DNA from: Bin95 sp965220855
GTDB lineage: Bacteria > Pseudomonadota > Alphaproteobacteria > Bin95
Direction of reading: 5' to 3'
Assembly: GCA_965220855.1 (NCBI GenBank)
Contig: CBDCQY010000001.1
Coordinates: 2,542,001 to 2,606,000, forward strand
Length of the DNA stretch: 64,000 nt
Shown here: one piece after another, positions 61,233 to 64,000 of the stretch
Layout: every line of letters starts with the position of its first letter
Numbering within the stretch: position 1 is the first letter of the stretch
Position numbers and translations under genes: made by a program
The notes under the pieces: generated by a model
The model's database searches: none
Told to the model about the DNA's origin: nothing
What the model saw: only the letters and a program-made list of their open reading frames with translations

Positions 61233-62484
61233 TTGCAATCACATCTCGATCCGGTCTTTCGAAAATTTCCGTCGCCTCGCCTGCCTTGCGGGTGGATCGA
61301 TGTCCCTTCTGGTACGACAAAAGTCTCATTACAATAACCTCTGACACCATCTTGACAATTTCTGAACGTCGCTCGCGAATTGCTGCAATCTCGCCATGGG
61401 CGACCTCTATTTCATCCTCAGTGCGATCAAATTTCCGATCAAGGTAACCGACCCGGCGATCAAAGTCAGCGTTCAATGCAGCGAATCGGGTTTGATACCG
61501 ATCTTCCATACGATGCATTCGACCTTCGATTTTAATCCGCTCCCGGATCACCCTTTCATAATCAGGATGGGGATCATGCCGAATATATGCCGCGAACAAG
61601 CCACACATGAAAAGCAGCACATTAATCCCCAAAAGAGTCAACCCCGCTACCCCAAGATCAGTGGAAAGTGCCTCATTGGCAAGCGTTCCAAGTCCCGATA
61701 CATCTCCTTGAAGCAAGGTACCAAAATCGGTTACCGCTTCCCGCTCAAGCAAATTGACGTAGCCTTGCCTAAGGGCAGCGATAAAGTAAATTACGACAAA
61801 CAGGATTGCTACAACAATCACGACGCAAACGTAACGTAAGATGCGAGCGGATTTGTTGGGATAATGAGCGGCCTGGCGGAGCCACAGTCCGGCAAGATGA
61901 GCGCAGAACATCATCATCAATCCCAACACAGTCGCAATGGCAAGACTGATTGCAGCAGTCTCCTGGAAGAAAAATTCAAACGCCAGACGGTTTATAGGAA
62001 TTTCCGCCAAGGCCAGCAAAAGAAGGATCGGAAAATATATCCATCGCATAGAAATACGCAAAGGTCTTTGGATATCCATATATATGGCCTGTTCATATGC
62101 AATCAAAGCTTCAAATTGTTGCCTTAGCCGCAAATATCTTGGTGATTCCGGTCCTTTTGTTTGACTCAGCTTATTGAGCTCAACCTGGCGGGAATTTTCT
62201 TCGTCGTCCCGCTGACGTCCATAATGCTCATCGCGCTCCCTCTCAAGCGAAGCGATTCTTATCTGAAGCACCTTGATCGCTTTTTGAGACTCCATGTCGA
62301 AAGCTTGAATAGCGCGGCGGGCGTGAGTCAGAACTTCATCGCGAAACGGATATGTAGGCGTCGCGCTGTTTGGGAAAGAGCGCTTGCCATCGGCCTTGCC
62401 AGTATTTTCGTCTCGTCGCGCCATGCGCTCGTTGAAGTTTCTATAGTAAGAAAGTGTTTTTTCTTCAATTTCGGTATAGCTCAT
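61213..62484 (-). CDS. Four-helix coiled-coil membrane protein of AT-rich island
   Basis: 423 residues. N-terminal cytoplasmic coiled coil (about residues 55-105, e.g. IRIASLERERDEHYGRQRDD), transmembrane helices near 147-163, 176-201, 216-238 and 276-300, and a second coiled coil in the C-terminal part (about 307-375, RMHRMEDRYQTRFAALNADF). No known domain is recognised. ATG 62484 follows GGAGAAGATTGCG. AT-rich like the VWA-like partner and transferred into a GC-rich genome. The topology suggests a scaffold or a gated pore sensed by the exported partner; this is speculation. Confidence 0.75.
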   Translation of the reverse strand: MSYTEIEEKTLSYYRNFNERMARRDENTGKADGKRSFPNSATPTYPFRDEVLTHARRAIQAFDMESQKAIKVLQIRIASLERERDEHYGRQRDDEENSRQVELNKLSQTKGPESPRYLRLRQQFEALIAYEQAIYMDIQRPLRISMRWIYFPILLLLALAEIPINRLAFEFFFQETAAISLAIATVLGLMMMFCAHLAGLWLRQAAHYPNKSARILRYVCVVIVVAILFVVIYFIAALRQGYVNLLEREAVTDFGTLLQGDVSGLGTLANEALSTDLGVAGLTLLGINVLLFMCGLFAAYIRHDPHPDYERVIRERIKIEGRMHRMEDRYQTRFAALNADFDRRVGYLDRKFDRTEDEIEVAHGEIAAIRERRSEIVKMVSEVIVMRLLSYQKGHRSTRKAGEATEIFERPDRDVIANELCSD

Positions 62485-62591
62485 CGCAATCTTCTCCAGA
62501 CATAGGCCAACCCTCTGGATGTGCAGCGCGTCGCCCAGCCAATTCGGCAACGACTCCTCAGGTTACGGGCTAGCAGGAAGCTGGCGTCGGG

Positions 62592-64000
62592 TCAACTGCG
62601 CAGCACTGCTCCCGTGGCCTTGGCGGCCGCGGCGGCGATGCGCCTGGCGACGGCTTCGAGGTCGGCGTCGGTCAAGGTCGCGGTTCGGGGCTGGAGGGTG
62701 ACGGCGACGGCGAGCGATTTGGCGCCCTCGGGAACGCCCGGCCCGCGATAGACGTCGAACAGCGCCGCCTCCCGGATCAGCGCCTTGTCGGCATTGCGCA
62801 CGGCGCGCAGCAGCTCGTCGGCGGCCACCGCCTCGGCCACCACGAAGGCGAAATCGCGCTCCACCGGCTGCAGGGTCGCGCGGTCGAGCGCCGGGCGCAG
62901 CCCCGCGCCGGCGCGCGGAACCGGGACGGCGTCCGCAAAGACCTCGAAGGCGACCGCCGGCCCGGAGGGGCCGAGCGCCTCCAGCACGCGCGGATGCAGC
63001 TCGCCGAAATGCGCCAGCGCCACCCGGCCGAGACGGAGCGCGGCCGACCGGCCGGGATGGAACCAGGCGGGCGCATCGGCCGTCACGCGCAGCTTGTCCA
63101 CCGGCGCCTGGATGGCCGCGAGCGCCGCCAGCGCGTCGGCCTTGGCGTCGAAGGCATCGACCGCCCGCGCCGGCGTCGCCCAATGGCGCGCCGTCTCGCC
63201 CCAGCGCACCCCGGCCGCAGCGAGCTGCTGGCCCTCCGCCTCGATGGCCGCCGCGCCCGGACGGAACGCCGGCCCGACCTCGAACAGCGCGCCGGCCGCC
63301 AGCCCCCGATCGGCGTTGCGCCGGGCGGCGTTCAACAGGTTGGGCAGCGCCGAGGGCCGCATGCAGTCGAGATCGCTGCTGATCGGATTGTCGAGCCGGA
63401 GCGCGTCCTCGCCGCCGCCGAAGAGCTCGGCCTCCGCCTGAGCCATGAAGGAGAAGGTGACCGTCTCGGCCATGCCGGCGGCGGCGAGCGCCCGGCGGAG
63501 CGCGGCCGCGCGCGCCGCATTGCGCGTGAGCGCCGGCGCGGGCAGCACGGCCGGCGCGGGGAAGTCCGCCACCGGGATATGCTCGAAGCCCTCGACCCGC
63601 AGCACCTCCTCCACCAGGTCGGCCTCGCCCTCGATGTCCGGGCGCCAGGGCGGCGGCTCGGCGACCAGCGCGCCCGCCGCCTCCTCGACGGCGAAGCCGA
63701 GCGCCCGCAGGATGGCGGCCGAGCGCTCCGCCGCGACGGCGACGCCGCCCAGGCTCGCAACCCGCTCCGGGCGGAGCCGGCAGGAGCGCCGCCAGTCCGG
63801 CTCCGCGCCGGCGATCACCGGATGGCTGGCCTCGCCGCCGCAAAATTCCAGGATCATGGCGGTGGCGGCCTCCATGCCGGCGACCGCCGAGGTCGGATCG
63901 ACGCCGCGCTCGAAGCGGTAGCGCGCATCGCTCGAAACGCCGAGCCGGCGCCCGGTGGCGGCGGTGCGCAGCGGGTCGAAGAGCGCGCTCTCCAGGAACA
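62592..64000 (-). CDS. pheT: Phenylalanyl-tRNA synthetase beta subunit (partial)
   Basis: The last about 469 codons; the start lies beyond the right edge. The retained part includes RYRFERGVDPTSAVAGMEAA at the core domain boundary, the B5 and catalytic-like core (LDNPISSDLDCMRPSALPNL; VETVTFSFMAQAE-like AETVTFSFMAQAEAEL), VGPAFRPGAA and the C-terminal FDX-ACB anticodon-binding domain (ERDFAFVVAEAVAADELL, FDVYRGPGVPEGAKSLAVAV). Ends with LRS at 62592. Housekeeping gene; the AT-rich island lies just downstream of its 3' end. Confidence 0.95.
   Translation of the reverse strand, partial: FLESALFDPLRTAATGRRLGVSSDARYRFERGVDPTSAVAGMEAATAMILEFCGGEASHPVIAGAEPDWRRSCRLRPERVASLGGVAVAAERSAAILRALGFAVEEAAGALVAEPPPWRPDIEGEADLVEEVLRVEGFEHIPVADFPAPAVLPAPALTRNAARAAALRRALAAAGMAETVTFSFMAQAEAELFGGGEDALRLDNPISSDLDCMRPSALPNLLNAARRNADRGLAAGALFEVGPAFRPGAAAIEAEGQQLAAAGVRWGETARHWATPARAVDAFDAKADALAALAAIQAPVDKLRVTADAPAWFHPGRSAALRLGRVALAHFGELHPRVLEALGPSGPAVAFEVFADAVPVPRAGAGLRPALDRATLQPVERDFAFVVAEAVAADELLRAVRNADKALIREAALFDVYRGPGVPEGAKSLAVAVTLQPRTATLTDADLEAVARRIAAAAAKATGAVLRS

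Overview
The window is 64 kb of very GC-rich, gene-dense bacterial chromosome. Protein types and gene order point to an alphaproteobacterium: hemC-hemD-mitofilin-hemY divergent from tsaD-gpsA, a PuuE-UraD fusion, DUF1223, TRAP and branched-chain ABC transporters, and several TauD-type dioxygenases. A marine or host-associated lifestyle is plausible but inferred. No rRNA, tRNA or CRISPR array was recognised.

Layout. 0-2.2 kb: purine (urate) degradation (xdhA fragment, uraH, puuE-uraD fusion). 2.2-5.4 kb: a TauD-type dioxygenase, a Gfo/Idh/MocA protein and a secreted histidine phosphatase. 5.4-12 kb: one giant Fn3/Ig-like repeat autotransporter of about 2190 residues. 12.2-14.7 kb: homogentisate-dioxygenase-family protein and acyl-CoA dehydrogenase. 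14.7-16.3 kb: an AT-rich two-gene restriction-modification island. 16.3-24.1 kb: GNAT, apt and a PqiA-like protein, then one long minus-strand run MaoC / TauD / TauD / gamma-glutamyltransferase / ccmA-ccmB-ccmC, plus a solitary MbcA/ParS/Xre antitoxin. 24.2-26.5 kb: a DSD1-family PLP enzyme and a graveyard of two broken insertion sequences. 26.5-33.2 kb: hydantoinase/oxoprolinase A and B genes facing a complete TRAP transporter. 33.3-39.9 kb: GST, an atypical SDR, a HbpS-like protein, a broken toxin-antitoxin pair with a 41-bp palindrome, a DUF1223/cyclase/TauD operon, and a hydrolase/nitroreductase pair. 39.9-47.5 kb: a branched-chain-type ABC transporter operon that includes an acyl-CoA synthetase and an SDR. 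47.6-52.4 kb: dienelactone hydrolase, a cysteine-dioxygenase-like cupin, a peroxiredoxin whose catalytic cysteine codon is TGA, ygiB/ygiC-like genes and an M20 amidohydrolase. 52.4-60.4 kb: tetrapyrrole genes hemC, hemD, hemY divergent from tsaD-gpsA-EVE, then an SMP-30 lactonase. 60.4-62.5 kb: an AT-rich two-gene membrane/VWA-like island. 62.6-64 kb: pheT running off the right edge.

Most of the window is ordinary catabolic and housekeeping DNA. The observations most worth following are: (1) the probable selenocysteine peroxiredoxin at 49052-49489, with a candidate SECIS hairpin just after the UGA; (2) the AT-rich pair at 60456-62484 (four-helix coiled-coil membrane protein plus exported VWA-like protein), which I cannot assign to a described system; (3) the restriction-modification island wedged at the 3' end of an acyl-CoA dehydrogenase gene; (4) a perfect 19-bp-arm inverted repeat beside a decayed VapC gene.
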